Source of the DNA: Phymatolithon calcareum
Lineage: Eukaryota > Rhodophyta > Florideophyceae > Hapalidiales
Reading direction: 5' to 3'
Assembly (NCBI GenBank): GCA_977006965.1
Contig: OZ345377.1
Location: forward strand, 1 to 64,000
DNA length: 64,000 nt
Part shown: positions 10,601-21,599 of the stretch, piece after piece
Numbering within the stretch: the first letter of the stretch is position 1
Layout: every line of letters begins with the position of its first letter
Made by a program: the position numbers and the translations under genes
The notes under the pieces: model-generated
Seen by the model: the letters and a program-made list of their open reading frames with translations, nothing else
Database searches by the model: none
What the model was told of the DNA's origin: nothing

Positions 10601-11163
10601 CACACGATTATATTTCCGTGTCCAGGCTGTGATAGTCACTTGAAGAAGGGCGAAAATTGTTCAATTTGTTTTTTGAAAATAGCTGTGCACCAGCTGCAGA
10701 ATCCAGGGGTGGTGCGCAATCCATTGCTATTGCAATGAATTGCAAGTCGTAGCAATTCGACCAAAAGTTGGTTCTGATGAAGAATTCCAATTCAAATTGC
10801 TAGTAGGTTGTACGAGAGTGTATAGCTCAACAAGTGGGACAGCAGAGGTGCCGGAAAAAACGATCACTTCAAATCTATCATGCGTAGTACGTGGTACTTA
10901 GTTGTCGGTAGAATCTAATTTTATGATAGAATTTGGGCCAGTATAAGCATTCGGTAAGTAAGATTCGACGTAAAGTTACAACGTTCCCAAATTCAACCAT
11001 CCATATGATCTGACGACAAAAAACAAGCATGCAAAAGGCTTCTACTGCGACAGACAGAAAACGGGCCAAAAAATGATACGCTTGAACCGGAGGAATAGAC
11101 AACTATGGCTCAACGCCTCAAGAAAAGAGAGAAGAATGTCAGATTACCGGTGCAGGGTGTTAC

Positions 11164-11433
11164 ATGAATACTGATTTCATATTACGATCGTTTGCAGAGG
11201 TGGAGCGTCTTTGGTCCATGGCTAAGTATATCTTGCTTGATCACGGGAAAGGTACCTCTTCTATTGTGCTCCAGGCGATCCTTTCCCTCAAAGTTAACCG
11301 CTCTTACTGGGATGAGCAAACTGTGAAGGAAGCTTTGTCAAGCGTTGTCAACCAACGTGTTGAACAGTCTATGGCAGAAGACGAAAGTTTCGTCCACATT
11401 TATCATTCAAGGCTGCAAGCGCCGAACTTGGGA
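11164..11433 (+). pseudogene. hAT C-terminal dimerisation fragment
   Basis: The frame starting at 11164 reads FAEVERLWSMAKYILLDHGK, then LSLKVNRSYWDEQTVKEAL. It is collinear with the end of the hAT relic at 8695-8870 (SIAEVER, WSIARYVLTAHR, FWRMNERF). It is therefore a second, better preserved remnant of the same type of transposase. It abuts the gypsy element that starts near 11450. Confidence 0.7.
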
Positions 11434-11677
11434 GCATGCCCTTAAACCGTTGAAGGAGCACAGACAAGAAAAGGATGGAAACGCAAAGAAGGTGTCGATC
11501 AAAAGCAAATCTGTTCTCCCGCAAAGTTGCCTAATCAATGCAATGCTCCCAAAATCATTGGAACGCGTATTGTGTGCAGACGGAGGCTCTGACATCAATC
11601 TTATGCCATGCGACGTATGTGAACAGCTATTCGAAAAAGGGACGTATCTAAAACTCAAGGAGCTCATTCTACAATCT

Positions 11678-11776
11678 GAATGAATGAATGCTTTATTCCC
11701 CTCAGAGGCTAGCAAGACATGGTTATATTATTACATTTAGTTTGATTACGACAGGTCCCTTATCCTGCTAGCTAAT
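11678..11776 (-). mobile_element. 99-bp insertion with ATTC-repeat tail and 12-bp target duplication
   Basis: ATTCTACAATCT flanks the insert exactly at 11666-11677 and 11777-11788. On the minus strand the insert ends with GGGGAATAAAGCATTCATTC and further ATTC, the tail of a non-LTR element or SINE. It lies between the protease and connection remnants of the gypsy element, so it entered after that element. Confidence 0.85.
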
Positions 11777-12708
11777 ATTCTACAATCTCGCATTTATCTT
11801 CCCCGGGTACTTTGGTGCGAAAGGATTATCGACGGCGACGGTGTGCAGTTGGACATAAGCAACATTAGCGAATTAGAAGGAATGCACTTTCCGATCAACA
11901 CAGATGAGCTGTGCGACTACGTGCACTGTCTGCAATGGATGACAGCTGGAATTACAGACTTCATAGAGAGAATTGAGCCGTTCCGAATGGGTTTGAAATA
12001 GCTTACGCGCGAAGTGGCTCCCGAACTAAGAAATAAATTTAGAAGCTCAACCTGAAAAGCCTGTCATTTGGTTCAAGACACGAAGCACTATTCCATGAAA
12101 TCCAGAAGCAAAGAAGGATAATTGTCAAGCTCGCACGAAGGGATCCCAACCATTCACTCTGCATATTTGCTGATGCCTCAAATGTATTCTGGGCAGGTTT
12201 TGTTACGCAGTGCAATGCGGAGAAGCTTCAAAAGGACGTGTTTAAACAGCAACATACACCGTTCGCGTTCTTGCTTGGAGCTTTCAGAAATTCAGAGGAA
12301 TGGTGAACAACATTTAAAAAGGAGGCATATGCAATATTCCAATTGTTCGACAAGATCGACTACCTACTTCTAGCTCAAGAATAATTTCCATTCTTTACAG
12401 CCACCGCAAGCTACTGGTCACACTCAATCTGGTGTCATTGGATTCAAAGCTGCGCATGCATGCAGAAGGCAAGGTGCAGAACTGGGCCTTGTTCCTATCC
12501 CGGTACTCTTATATCATAGAGCACATATTGTCGAGAGGAACACTTGCGCGAACATTATGACGAGATGGTGTTGAGGATATCTTCTGATGAAGGATTTGAA
12601 TGGCCTTCAGTTAAAATGATACGGAAATCTCAGAAAACGAATCTAGCGGATACGGACACAGGCGCGGTGCAGGATGAGGATGGAATGTACCGCAAGCAAG
12701 GAAAATTA

Positions 12709-13811
12709 TGGATACCGACAAAAATGCAGAGTTCCAAGTGAAGGTGCTGGTGGTTTCTCACTGCGCTGCTGCAGGCCACAGGTCCTGTGAGTGTATAACC
12801 AGCATTCTGAAGGAGACGTACGGCTGGGACTCAATGCATGCTGACTGTGCGGAGTTTGTGCAGAACTGTCTCCACTGCTTGACAGGAAAAACACGTCATC
12901 GCATACCTCGACCACTTTCAATGAATCTTCATGGAACGGGCCAGAACGAAGTCGTACACCTCCTCTTTTTGCTCATGGGGGCAGGAATTGAAGACAGAAA
13001 TACATGATCGTTCTAGGAAATGATTTATCCTCCTACATTTGGCCTTGCCGGCGACGAGTGTGACCGCCGAGATTGCTGCCGAGTGCTGCGCGCGCTGGAT
13101 ACGCACGTTCAATGTGGTGGGAACTTGGGTACGCGATCAGGGATCGCACTTCAACAATGAAGTGATGAAGGAATTGGCAGAAGCTGTATTAAGTCCGTGC
13201 AAGCTGCCTATCGCTGCTTTGAATCCGATTTGAAGCTTAGCCCGCAAGATTGGCCAACGTGCGTAGGCATGATCATGACTGCCCTGAACGAAGCCCCACT
13301 CAAGCAACTCGCCTTTCGAAAAGACGGAATTTATCGTAGCTCTCTCGAGGTTATTACAATTATTCTACCGCCGCGAGCAATACCACTCACAAGATATATC
13401 CGACACTCAAAACTGAAGACTAAGAGCAAGAAAAGGGTTCAGGAAATGCAGATCACAGACATCGATGCTAGGCAAACAGCATTCGAGCATATGCACAAAG
13501 ACTTAGCTGAAAGAGTTACAGCAAACAGAGCGAAGAAAATTAAGTTCCGCAATACGACAACGAACGGAATGGAAGCAAATATCAACATGGGGGACTTCGT
13601 TTTTGTCTGGCATGCACAAGACAAGGGTCACAAAAAATCGCTTCGCTGGACAGGACCAAGGCGCATCACCGAAGATTATCGTGCTCTGGTATATGAAGTG
13701 GAGAATATTTTGAATCTCAAGGTAGAGCAAGTGCATGCTGCACGACTATTGATGTACCGTACTAACATGGAAGGCGAAAAGGTTTCAAAAGACTTGCTGG
13801 AATATGTTTAA
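12709..13811 (+). pseudogene. Ty3/gypsy integrase, broken
   Basis: Zinc-binding domain: HCAAAGH, then FVQNCLHCLTGK, an H2C2 finger at 12755-12890. Catalytic core: after a gap and frame change, TWVRDQGSHFNNEVMKEL at about 13115-13170 contains the second catalytic Asp. The C-terminal domain from 13197 includes LRWTGPRRI (about 13640), then VEQVHAARLLMYR, a GPY/F-like module. The first Asp and the Glu are not clearly kept, and at least two frameshifts break the protein. Confidence 0.75.
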
Positions 13812-14296
13812 ACGAGAGAGGCAAAGTACGAAATTTTTCACGCACTGGTGGACGTAGACTAGAATGAGAGACAGGGTCTTCGGAAACGTGAGACCGCACC
13901 GCTGAGCGCGACTCGCCGTCATTTTGGTGCATATTCGGTTCCCAGACAGCTGCGAATGGCACAGGAAGTATATTCCTGTCGGTAAACGCCCATTTTCGAA
14001 CAGCGCATTTTCAGCAATCTCACAGAGATCAATTGATCGAGCGACAGCTTTTTGGTTCCCATCATCCGTCTTGCGAGAGAACATGTGCACCGCCGCTGAT
14101 CATTAACCCGTGAATCACCAGCACAGTCACCATCGTCCCGCGCTTCATCCTTCGGGTCTAATTGGACTAAAAAATTTGGACTCTAGCATTCAGCATTCCC
14201 CAATAATTTTTCTACAATGGCGTTGACACCATTTCACTTCAAAGCTGTTTACTGGGCAACAAGGTCGAATCTCCATGCCTATACAGCCATCGATCT
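13812..14296. other. no gene seen
   Basis: Only short, unconvincing frames are present. A 3' LTR of the gypsy element might be expected here, but no matching direct repeat was found upstream. Confidence 0.35.
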
Positions 14297-15022
14297 CTAA
14301 GATAGAAAACGAGCTCTTTTTCTTCGTGGCATGGTTCGTATACCAGCGTCAGGGGCTTTGCCCAGATTTTCAGCAAGAACTTCATCCGGCATCTCACTAG
14401 CTCCATTAACAGGCCTGAGGTACGTGTGGGCACGAGCGGCTCCGTCGGCGGAGCCAATTAGTGCGCCGATGCGAATCGCTTTTGTATCGTGCTGCGAATT
14501 AGAAGGAACGTGCGACTGGCCATTTTCACCGGTGATGCTATCCTCGATTGTTGCAGTGCGCGCATGCAGCGCCTGTGTGAGCTGTGCGGGCCAGCGGTGT
14601 CGTGGTATATACGATTTGTACATCTTCGCAATATTTCGAAGTTTATCACCAGAGAGTGGCTTTCCCATGCTTTCGTCGTTGGCAGCAGACATTGCTTCGC
14701 TTGGCATTCCGTCTTTCTCGGCCTTCACGTCGCGCCGCAACAGATTTAAAGCAGTGCTGTTCCCATTAAAGGCTTTCACATATTGGTCATTCGTCACGCT
14801 CTGCTTCACTTTGAGCGTCACTTCTGTCGTTCCTCTAGGCGCCCTTTGGTGCGGCACCGCGTTACATACACCAATTACATGCAGCAACTCGGTCGTGTCA
14901 AAAACGATTGTCTTGTAAAAACAGTTGGAAATCTGTGCAAAGAAACTATCCCGCTCGAATTTCGTATGTCTTGGCACCATGTGCGACAACGTGACACGCC
15001 AAAATCGGCCGCAAATCACCAT
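14297..15022 (-). CDS. hypothetical protein, 241 codons
   Basis: An open minus-strand frame with a basic, serine-rich C-terminal half (DKLRNIAKMYKSYIPRHRW, PRRKRARFLS end). I do not recognise the family. Minus-strand frames just upstream (15024-15230, and a charged helical stretch IERLIESYDANLRRKRHRE at about 15420-15490) could be exons of the same gene or parts of the same element. No signal peptide or membrane segment is evident. It could be a host gene or a transposon accessory gene. Confidence 0.45.
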   Translation of the reverse strand: MVICGRFWRVTLSHMVPRHTKFERDSFFAQISNCFYKTIVFDTTELLHVIGVCNAVPHQRAPRGTTEVTLKVKQSVTNDQYVKAFNGNSTALNLLRRDVKAEKDGMPSEAMSAANDESMGKPLSGDKLRNIAKMYKSYIPRHRWPAQLTQALHARTATIEDSITGENGQSHVPSNSQHDTKAIRIGALIGSADGAARAHTYLRPVNGASEMPDEVLAENLGKAPDAGIRTMPRRKRARFLS

Positions 15023-15564
15023 CTCAACGGCCCACTAAACCATGAACTTTGCTTTGAAGTATGGCTCGGCATCTAGGTACAAGCGCAAGAATCGCGTGCT
15101 CGGCTGCACTATTCGCCCAACGTATTCGTAGATAATCTGAGTCCTTACCCCCGGCCACTGTTTCATCAGTAACATTAACATACTTTCGCGAGTTAGACGA
15201 CTCGACAATGCTAAACACGTGATACATCAATTTTAGGTAGTAGATGCGGCACTAGCTTTCCCATTTCAAAGTTGCAAGCTAGAACGTTTCAGAATCAGGT
15301 TCGTTTCTTAGACACAAGATGGCAGCTCCCTGAGCATTACGGTTATGTTCCCTAAAATGTTTGTTCAAAAAACTTCTGTCGTCCGGTAATGTGCTGCTTA
15401 TACTCCTCCTGCTCCTTAGTAGCCATTTCGCGGTGCCGTTTCCGGCGCAGATTTGCGTCGTAAGACTCAATGAGACGTTCTATCTTCTGAATGGCGGTCA
15501 CCGACGCACTTCCGCTGCCTAGAAAGTGTTGCTTTGCACGACAGGCACTGTTTATCTGCTTTTT

Positions 15565-15800
15565 CAGTTCCGCTTAGGTATCGAAATAATCAGACTGCAC
15601 TCGAGATACACAATAGCCCCGGAATAACTCTTCAAGCCAACGCGAAATCGTGTTGTCGCTCACAGACGAAAGCGGGGTATTGCAGTTCCGCTTAGGTATC
15701 GAAATAATCAGACTGCACTCGAGATACACAATAGCCCCGGAATAACTCTTCAAGCCAACGCGAAATCGTGTTGTCGCTCACAGACGAAAGCGGGGTATTT
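15565..15800. repeat. 118-bp tandem duplication
   Basis: The unit starting CAGTTCCGCTTAGGTATCGA at 15565 repeats at 15683 and is practically identical to its end AAGCGGGGTATT. The near identity implies a recent duplication or an assembly duplication. Confidence 0.9.
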
Positions 15801-15949
15801 AGAACCCGCAGAGACTTATTGAATTGGCACTTGAGCGATTCGCGGGTTATCTCCTAGTGTTGTGCACGCTCAATATCGCTAAGACCTTCTCTCATGTTGG
15901 GTGGTGGGCGCAGTCTCCGAATGGAAGGCACAAAGTAATGAGTCTTGCC

Positions 15950-17120
15950 AAGCCGCTGGCGACCTGTCGGTACTTTACTCAATTAATCTCAGATATTGCT
16001 AAATCTCCAATACCTAGTCCTATCATTGATCCCTTAATCACATAATACTATTCCGCTGGCGACCTGTCGGTACTTTACTCCATTAATCTCCCATCCCATT
16101 AATCTCTACAGAAAGATATTGCTAAATCTCCAATACCTAGTCCTATCATTGATCCCTTAATCACATAATCCAATAATCTCCAATCCTTACTTTACTCCAT
16201 TAAAATAAAATGGAAATATTAATCCCTTAATTTCTTAATCCCATAATCCCATATATCCCAATATCCGCGCAAGACCATAATCCTTATTTTTTGCATATTC
16301 GCAAGACCTTAATCCCTATTTCTTACATATTTGTAATTCGAAATGTTATATCCCAAATTTTCGAATTTCACATATACTACTCCAGGATACAAGCTAATTC
16401 TTAATCACTTAATCCCATAATCCCATATATCCCAATATCAAAATTTTTCTGAATCTAAGATCCCTTAATCCAATATTCCTTAATCCAATATTCGCAAGTC
16501 TATTCCCTATATTCCCTTAATCACTTAATCCCATAATCCCATATATCCCAATATCAAAAATTTTCTGAATCTAAGATCCCTTAATCCAATATTCCTTAAT
16601 CCTATATTCCCTTAATCACTTAATCCCATAATCCCATATATCCCAATATCAAAAATTTTCTGAATCTAAGATCCCTTAATCCAATATTCGCAAGACCTTA
16701 ATCCCTATTTCTTACATATTTGTAATTCGAAATGTTATATCCCAAATTTTCGAATTTCACATATACTACTCCAGGATACAAGCTAATTCTTAATCACTTA
16801 ATCCCATAATCCCATATATCCCAATATCAAAAATTTTCTGAATCTAAGATCCCTTAATCCAATATTCCTTAATCCAATATTCGCAAGACCTATAATCCGT
16901 ATTTCAACCATGTTTGGTATTCCAATATCCCAAATTTTCGAAATTCACAAAACCTACTCCCGGAACCAAGCGAAATCCCAACTATTTGACATTCGAATGT
17001 TCCAATATCCCAAATTTTCAAAATTCACAAAACCTACTCCCGGAACCAAGCGAATATCCCAACTTTTTGACATTCGAATATATATAGTATATTGTAACTA
17101 CCCTATTCCCTATTTTTCGC
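15950..17120. repeat. AT-rich repeat field with TTAATCCC motifs
   Basis: Higher-order units recur. A stretch from CTGGCGACCTGTCGGTAC to CTTAATCACATAATC occurs at about 15956-16048 and 16053-16168. A segment CTTAATCACTTAATCCCATA through CTGAATCTAAGATCCCTTAA occurs near 16407, 16518, 16613 and 16791. A segment CAAGACCTTAATCCCTATTT is at about 16302 and 16691. At the right end a CCCAAATTTTCGAAATTCAC segment is duplicated near 16928 and 17008. The family is not coding. Confidence 0.85.
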
Positions 17121-17184
17121 ACAAGTATTCGGTCCAGTATCGAAAAACCGCTAAGTCAGACTTCGCCTTCTTTGCCGAATTCAC

Positions 17185-17940
17185 AACGCCGAAAACAGGA
17201 GACTTGTATTAGCACTCAAAATGCTGGAACGAGCCAGATCAAAGAAAAGGAGCCTTCTGGCCGTCCCAATCGAGGAAAGAGATGTGGATGAACTACAATG
17301 GGTTAGTCGAGACATATCGGCAATGCTACAGTACGATCTATTCGAGACGGCACTGACTTCCCTCAAACAGGGAGTTTCAGCAAAATCGTTGAGGATCTTG
17401 CTCTTCAAAGACAAAGGAGACGTCTCGGAGTCCAACAGAAAGAGAAAAATTCCCTACGATCTGCCCGGGTCCACCCCGGCGATTATTTGACTCCCGAAAA
17501 CACGGCACCGCCAATTAGCGGTAACGTGGGCATTCGGTCGGTTCCCCCCAATGAGCACATCACTTCTCAGAGACAAGTTCGGTGATACTGTACCAGTCCT
17601 CATGAGCAACGTGGAAGAATACCTCGGAAGATATCAACTGACCAAAGAGGAGAATGAAATCACTGAAAATGCTCTAGACAAGCTGCTCTTCTTCACTATC
17701 GTCTTTTACGACGACATGGAATAGACAAGGCGCCAATTGATGAAATCTGATCAATGGACCCCAAGCTTTTCCCTCCGCCCTTTTACGGGAGAGGGTTTTT
17801 GCAGCTAGGGCTGCAGTTAACCTGGGTTACAAGTATTTGAATATATGATCGAAGCTACAACGTAGCTGATTAAACGCATCTCCCTTGCAGTCTTATGAGT
17901 GTTACTGAGGGCGTTTAATAAATTCCAAATTCAAAAAAAA
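17185..17940 (+). pseudogene. LINE-A ORF2 C-terminal fragment and complete 3' UTR
   Basis: Homology to LINE-A starts at GCCGAAAACAGGAG, equal to AENRRLVLALKMLERARSKKR, and runs through the C-terminal module (RSLLAVPIEERDVDELQW, RKRKIPYDLPG). A stop lies near 17488. Further readable sequence ends with LLFFTIVFYDDME at about 17722. The 3' UTR has stem-loops at 17771-17795 and 17801-17814 and ends TTTAATAAATTCCAAATTC plus A-run. It is 5' truncated and inserted beside the AT-rich repeat field. Confidence 0.85.
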
Positions 17941-18509
17941 GTGCTTGCAGGAGATCGAGTAGGGAGAATATCTTCTTAATGGGGCCCTGGAGTTCTTCGA
18001 GGACTTTTTTTCCAACGCTCCACGCCGTTCACGCCAGAAGAGAACGCTTGCCTGCGTGAGATCGTCGTCCCGCTGCCGTACGGCTGCAGGGACCCGTGTA
18101 CAGATACTTTCGAACTAATTCGCGAACTCAATATCGACCGCTTTGAGTCAACGGATCCGGCTTGAAAGAGAGGTTGTCAGTATTGCGCTCCGCGTGCGCG
18201 TATCCCTGCCGCTTGATCTCGGCAGATATTGACATCGATTAATTTTCTCCAGTGATAATGGAAAGAGGTAGTATTTCCTTCCAAAATCTGTGTTTTGTTC
18301 ACATAAAAGAATGAACAAAATTGTACACAATATTGTTATCCTGTCTTACGGTCTACAGATCCTCACCAGAGACTTCGAGCTGTGTCGCCATTCTTCTTGT
18401 ACGAGTCGCGACGAAAAGCCGGTCACTCCCAGAAACATGCTCGCGCGCGGACATGCATAGCGTGCTACCATGACTAATCGGGCATGAGAGACTGAGGGCC
18501 GCGTTTGTA
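17941..18509. other. no gene seen
   Basis: No coding sequence is supported. The stretch separates the LINE-A copy from the left part of the RS element. Confidence 0.35.
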
Positions 18510-18899
18510 AATTGGAGACCCTGATCGCCTCGGACCTTGGAGCTCCAGCAAAACGTGTTCTTCCCGTATGTGTAAAGGATCCACAAGGAAAAGAGTTGTA
18601 GAGATTGGAGGAATTGGACTGGGGCGAGTTTGATGAGTTGAAGTGGGCCAACTAGTAGGGGAAGAAGAAGAGGACTAAATGCTGGTCATAATTTTTTAAT
18701 TGGAAAGCTACAAGGAGAGGATGGTTAAAATTCACTCCGAAAAACTCTAGAGAACCGCTCCTAATTGTATATACTTTTTTATTGCAATCTTTCTAAAGCA
18801 CCGCAGTCATACGAATAAACGGGCAAGGCAAATTGCGTATACTGTCACCTTTCCGAGGCCTTTCAATTCAAATATTGTTGAAATAGAAACATAGAATAC

Positions 18900-19630
18900 A
18901 GTAGGAAACAGTCCCCTCGAAAAAATGGACTTTTCAAAGTTGTTGCCCACTTGAATTACTGTGCATGGCGCTCTACTGAACTGGCATCGTTCTAATATAC
19001 TGGTAAGCAGAAGGCTAACATAGATTTTCATTGAATACGTAAATGCATTTCTTTTTAATCACATGCCCGGCACTGAGTGTCGAAAATAGATATAAGGGAT
19101 GAGGGGACAATCGAGAAGACTTGAGAGAGGAAACAGGATGAATGCTGGTAATGATCGAAATGAAATTCAGAAGCAAAAGAACACGAAAGCTTTCCTGTAC
19201 TTACACGAAACTATATCCAAGGAATTCGCAAGGCGGGCATACGATTTCTTTAGTGTATTTCTTTGTTTTACCGAGTTTTCCACTAATCTTAGGAATACTA
19301 ATTGTAGGGTACAGAATTGGAGCAGCATGTAAGCATAGGCGATATTATGATTTTTTGTGCTCTTCCAAGAACATTTTAAAGTCGAGGAACTCATCCGTCG
19401 ATGGATTTCGGCAAGCAAGTAGGAAAAGAACCATCGAAGTTTGATTGAAAACGATACCAAGGGATAAGGGCCTTGACCTTAAACCTCGACGAGGACATAC
19501 CGGCTCCTAAGTGACTCATTGCGAGTAACCCCAGTCGTTTGTTCAAGTTTGAACCGACTCCTAAGTTTCTAATTTCGAGTACCCCTAGCTTGTCTCAATA
19601 TCAAACTCGAAACTCAAACTTCGCAACAGT
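18900..19630 (+). repeat. RS left inverted repeat
   Basis: It pairs with 23268-23832. Landmarks are CCCCTCGAAAAAATGGAC (18914), GGATGAATGCTGGTAATGAT (19136) and the end CAAACTCGAAACTCAAAC. Relative to the right arm it holds about 185 extra bp (about 19320-19500), which the 33-kb copy also has, so the right arm carries the deletion. Confidence 0.85.
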
Positions 19631-19769
19631 TATAACTAAGTTCGAATTTTGGTTTTGTCTGGTCTTGGATGCTATTAAAGATGGTGACTTCGGACAAGAA
19701 GAAAGAAGGGTTGAGTGAAGAAATCAACGAAAGAGTGAAAGAATCTGCAGCCGGAGATGAATGTAGAAG

Positions 19770-20093
19770 GTGAACGGTGCATACACAAATCTGTTGAGTG
19801 TAATCGAGAATGAGAGTCTGGTTTCTGCAGAGGACTTCCTGTTATATCCCGAGGATGCGTTTCCACCCGACATCCTAATGGATAAGGCAATCGTCCAAAT
19901 GGAAGGAAAGGAGTTTTACCGTATCTTTCTCCAGGTACTGCTTCAGTCTGGAGTTCAAGTTCCAAGGATCCGATTGCTAAGCTACGTGCTGAAAGTCGCT
20001 ACTGCCTTGTATATCCACCAAAATGTGGATGAAATTTCTGTGAAGGAGAGGGCTATATTTCAGGAGAATCTTGAAATTACTAAAGATCTGTAG
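19770..20093 (+). CDS. hypothetical ORF, 107 codons
   Basis: The frame contains LPEDAFPPDILMDKAI-like acidic and hydrophobic stretches. I recognise no domain. It ends just upstream of a LINE fragment inside the RS element, so it may be element-derived or a chance frame. Confidence 0.3.
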   Translation: MNGAYTNLLSVIENESLVSAEDFLLYPEDAFPPDILMDKAIVQMEGKEFYRIFLQVLLQSGVQVPRIRLLSYVLKVATALYIHQNVDEISVKERAIFQENLEITKDL

Positions 20094-21036
20094 AAGCGTA
20101 GGCACGGAGTGCACCCGTAGAGGTCAATCAGGTTGTACAAGTCTCTTGTGAAGTCGAGGTGGGAGTATGCAGTACATCTGACACCATGGACACCCAAAGT
20201 AGAGATTGAGATCAAAAAGGTGGAGTCGATGTTCTTCTGCCAAATATTTGGGAAACCGGGCAGAAGGAGTGCGGAAAGAAGCAGAGCGATGTGCCGTATT
20301 GTGAAGCAGAAGTACAGAAGGGACATACTTGCAAGATTGTTTGTACGAAGACTAATGAGGCACGCCGAAAATCTTTAGTCAAAACCGACACAGGTGCAAC
20401 ACCCGAAGGAGATTGAAAACGCAAATCTGGACGTAACCCACGCCAAAGTGAAGCCTCACCTCTTCAGAGCGGCGTATGAAACTACGCCTCGCACAAACAT
20501 CAAGCAATACCAAAGACAAAACATCCTGGAAGCTGCCACGAAAGTGGAAAATGGCAAAAAATGCCCCATCCCGAGTATTAAGACCACGCTGCCACCACAC
20601 TTGTGCTTCAAGTCAAGGAAGTACAGGACCCTGGCCATTAAATGGGCATTTGGAATGTTCCCGCCTATGAGCCTCTCCGAGCTCATAGACCTAGCTGGAC
20701 AAACTGGAAAGGATGCTATCGAAGATCTCAAGTGAGGCCTATCAAAAGACAAGCTGTCAAATGAAGAAGAGTGCTTTTACAAGGAGGGCACTCGTCGAAA
20801 TCCTTGCTATGTATCAGACGGCCAAGGCTGCTCTCGGAACCTGAAACCCGCAACTCAAGACAGTAGAATATTTTCCCCCTCGAGGCTCTAAGCCAGAGGT
20901 AGGATTTGGTATTTCCGCTAGATCGCGTCGAAATCGACCACGCTAACATGTAAGAACGATAGACCCTGTTTGTGGCCCAATGGCCTTCACAAAGATGCCC
21001 CAAGCGTTTGCAGATGCATTGGTAACTTTTAAATAA
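20094..21036 (+). pseudogene. LINE ORF2 C-terminal fragment
   Basis: Starting near 20120 the frame reads YKSLVKSRWEYAVHLTPWTP (reverse transcriptase thumb), then CRIVKQKYRRDILARL. After stops it continues with LAIKWAFGMFPPMSLSELID (20630-20695) and finishes with the conserved GPMAF.K.PQAFADAL.TFK ending shared with 2010-2321. Multiple frameshifts make it non-functional. It lies inside the RS element. Confidence 0.75.
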
Positions 21037-21052
21037 AAAACTTTCACTTCTT

Positions 21053-21472
21053 CTATAAGCGTACGATCAAAGTCGATACGCACCAGTTCTTGAAAATGAC
21101 CTTGTCCCCAATGTCGCCAGCGTTTTCATCCTCTAGGACGTTTAGATGAACATATATCAAATGCCGAAGTGTACCACGTGCTTTCGTATGCTCGTCCATG
21201 ACGGCAATCATCTTGTTGCGGCTACGAATATCGTTGCGAATGCAGGCGTCAGCAGATGCTGTAACCGCTATCGCCCTTATATCACGATGGGATTTTGGGA
21301 TCTTGCGAATCATTGCAAAGCGGTGACGATCCTTGCGTATTGTCGTCATCGCCTTCGCCGGCAAGCGTGTAGACGAAGTCAATCCGCGGCAGCAGCAAGG
21401 ACAAGTTGGTCTCTTCGTGGCAGGTTCGGTGGTAGAGTTGTCGCCCATGCCGGCGGTAGGTAAAGTATGCAT
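21053..21472 (-). CDS. S segment ORF, 139 codons, duplicated at 34.3-34.7 kb
   Basis: The minus frame reads NSTTEPATKRPTCPCCCRGL and KMIAVMDEHTKARGTLRHLI. The nucleotide segment 21129-21590 recurs at 34271-34680 with substitutions and indels. There the frame is broken, but peptides such as DNSTTEPATKRPTC and MDEHTK persist. The family is unknown. Its place inside an element with long inverted ends makes an element-encoded protein plausible, but no catalytic motif is visible. Confidence 0.4.
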   Translation of the reverse strand: MHTLPTAGMGDNSTTEPATKRPTCPCCCRGLTSSTRLPAKAMTTIRKDRHRFAMIRKIPKSHRDIRAIAVTASADACIRNDIRSRNKMIAVMDEHTKARGTLRHLIYVHLNVLEDENAGDIGDKVIFKNWCVSTLIVRL

Positions 21473-21599
21473 GTGGAATTAATGAAGAGGGTACTAACAA
21501 CTCAACCAATGAGTTATCCATCACGGATGGTGAGGACTCTCATGGTTGATGAATTGTACTTCATAACACACCCAGTGAGAGGTTTACCGCTGGTGACTG

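Larger units (their letters stand above)
11450..13811 (+). mobile_element. decayed Ty3/gypsy-type LTR retrotransposon internal region
   Basis: Order of domains on the plus strand: protease-like CADGGSDINLMP (about 11572-11610); a connection-like piece LQWMTAGITDFIERIEPFRM (11925-11995); RNase H with FADASNVFWAGF, FAFLLGAFRNSEE, KKEAYAIFQLFDKIDYLL (12121-12370); integrase zinc finger, core and C-terminal domain (12709-13811). Most of the reverse transcriptase is missing, and stops and frameshifts are frequent. The order protease, RNase H, integrase is that of Ty3/gypsy. No LTRs, primer-binding site or polypurine tract could be identified, so the outer borders are unknown. Confidence 0.75.

Noticed and set aside
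10108-13962. LTR pair for the gypsy element
   Set aside because: No direct repeat of LTR length was found around the internal region.
16400-16870. CRISPR-like appearance of regularly spaced repeats
   Set aside because: The unit lengths vary, spacers are themselves repeats, no cas genes exist, and the DNA is eukaryotic.
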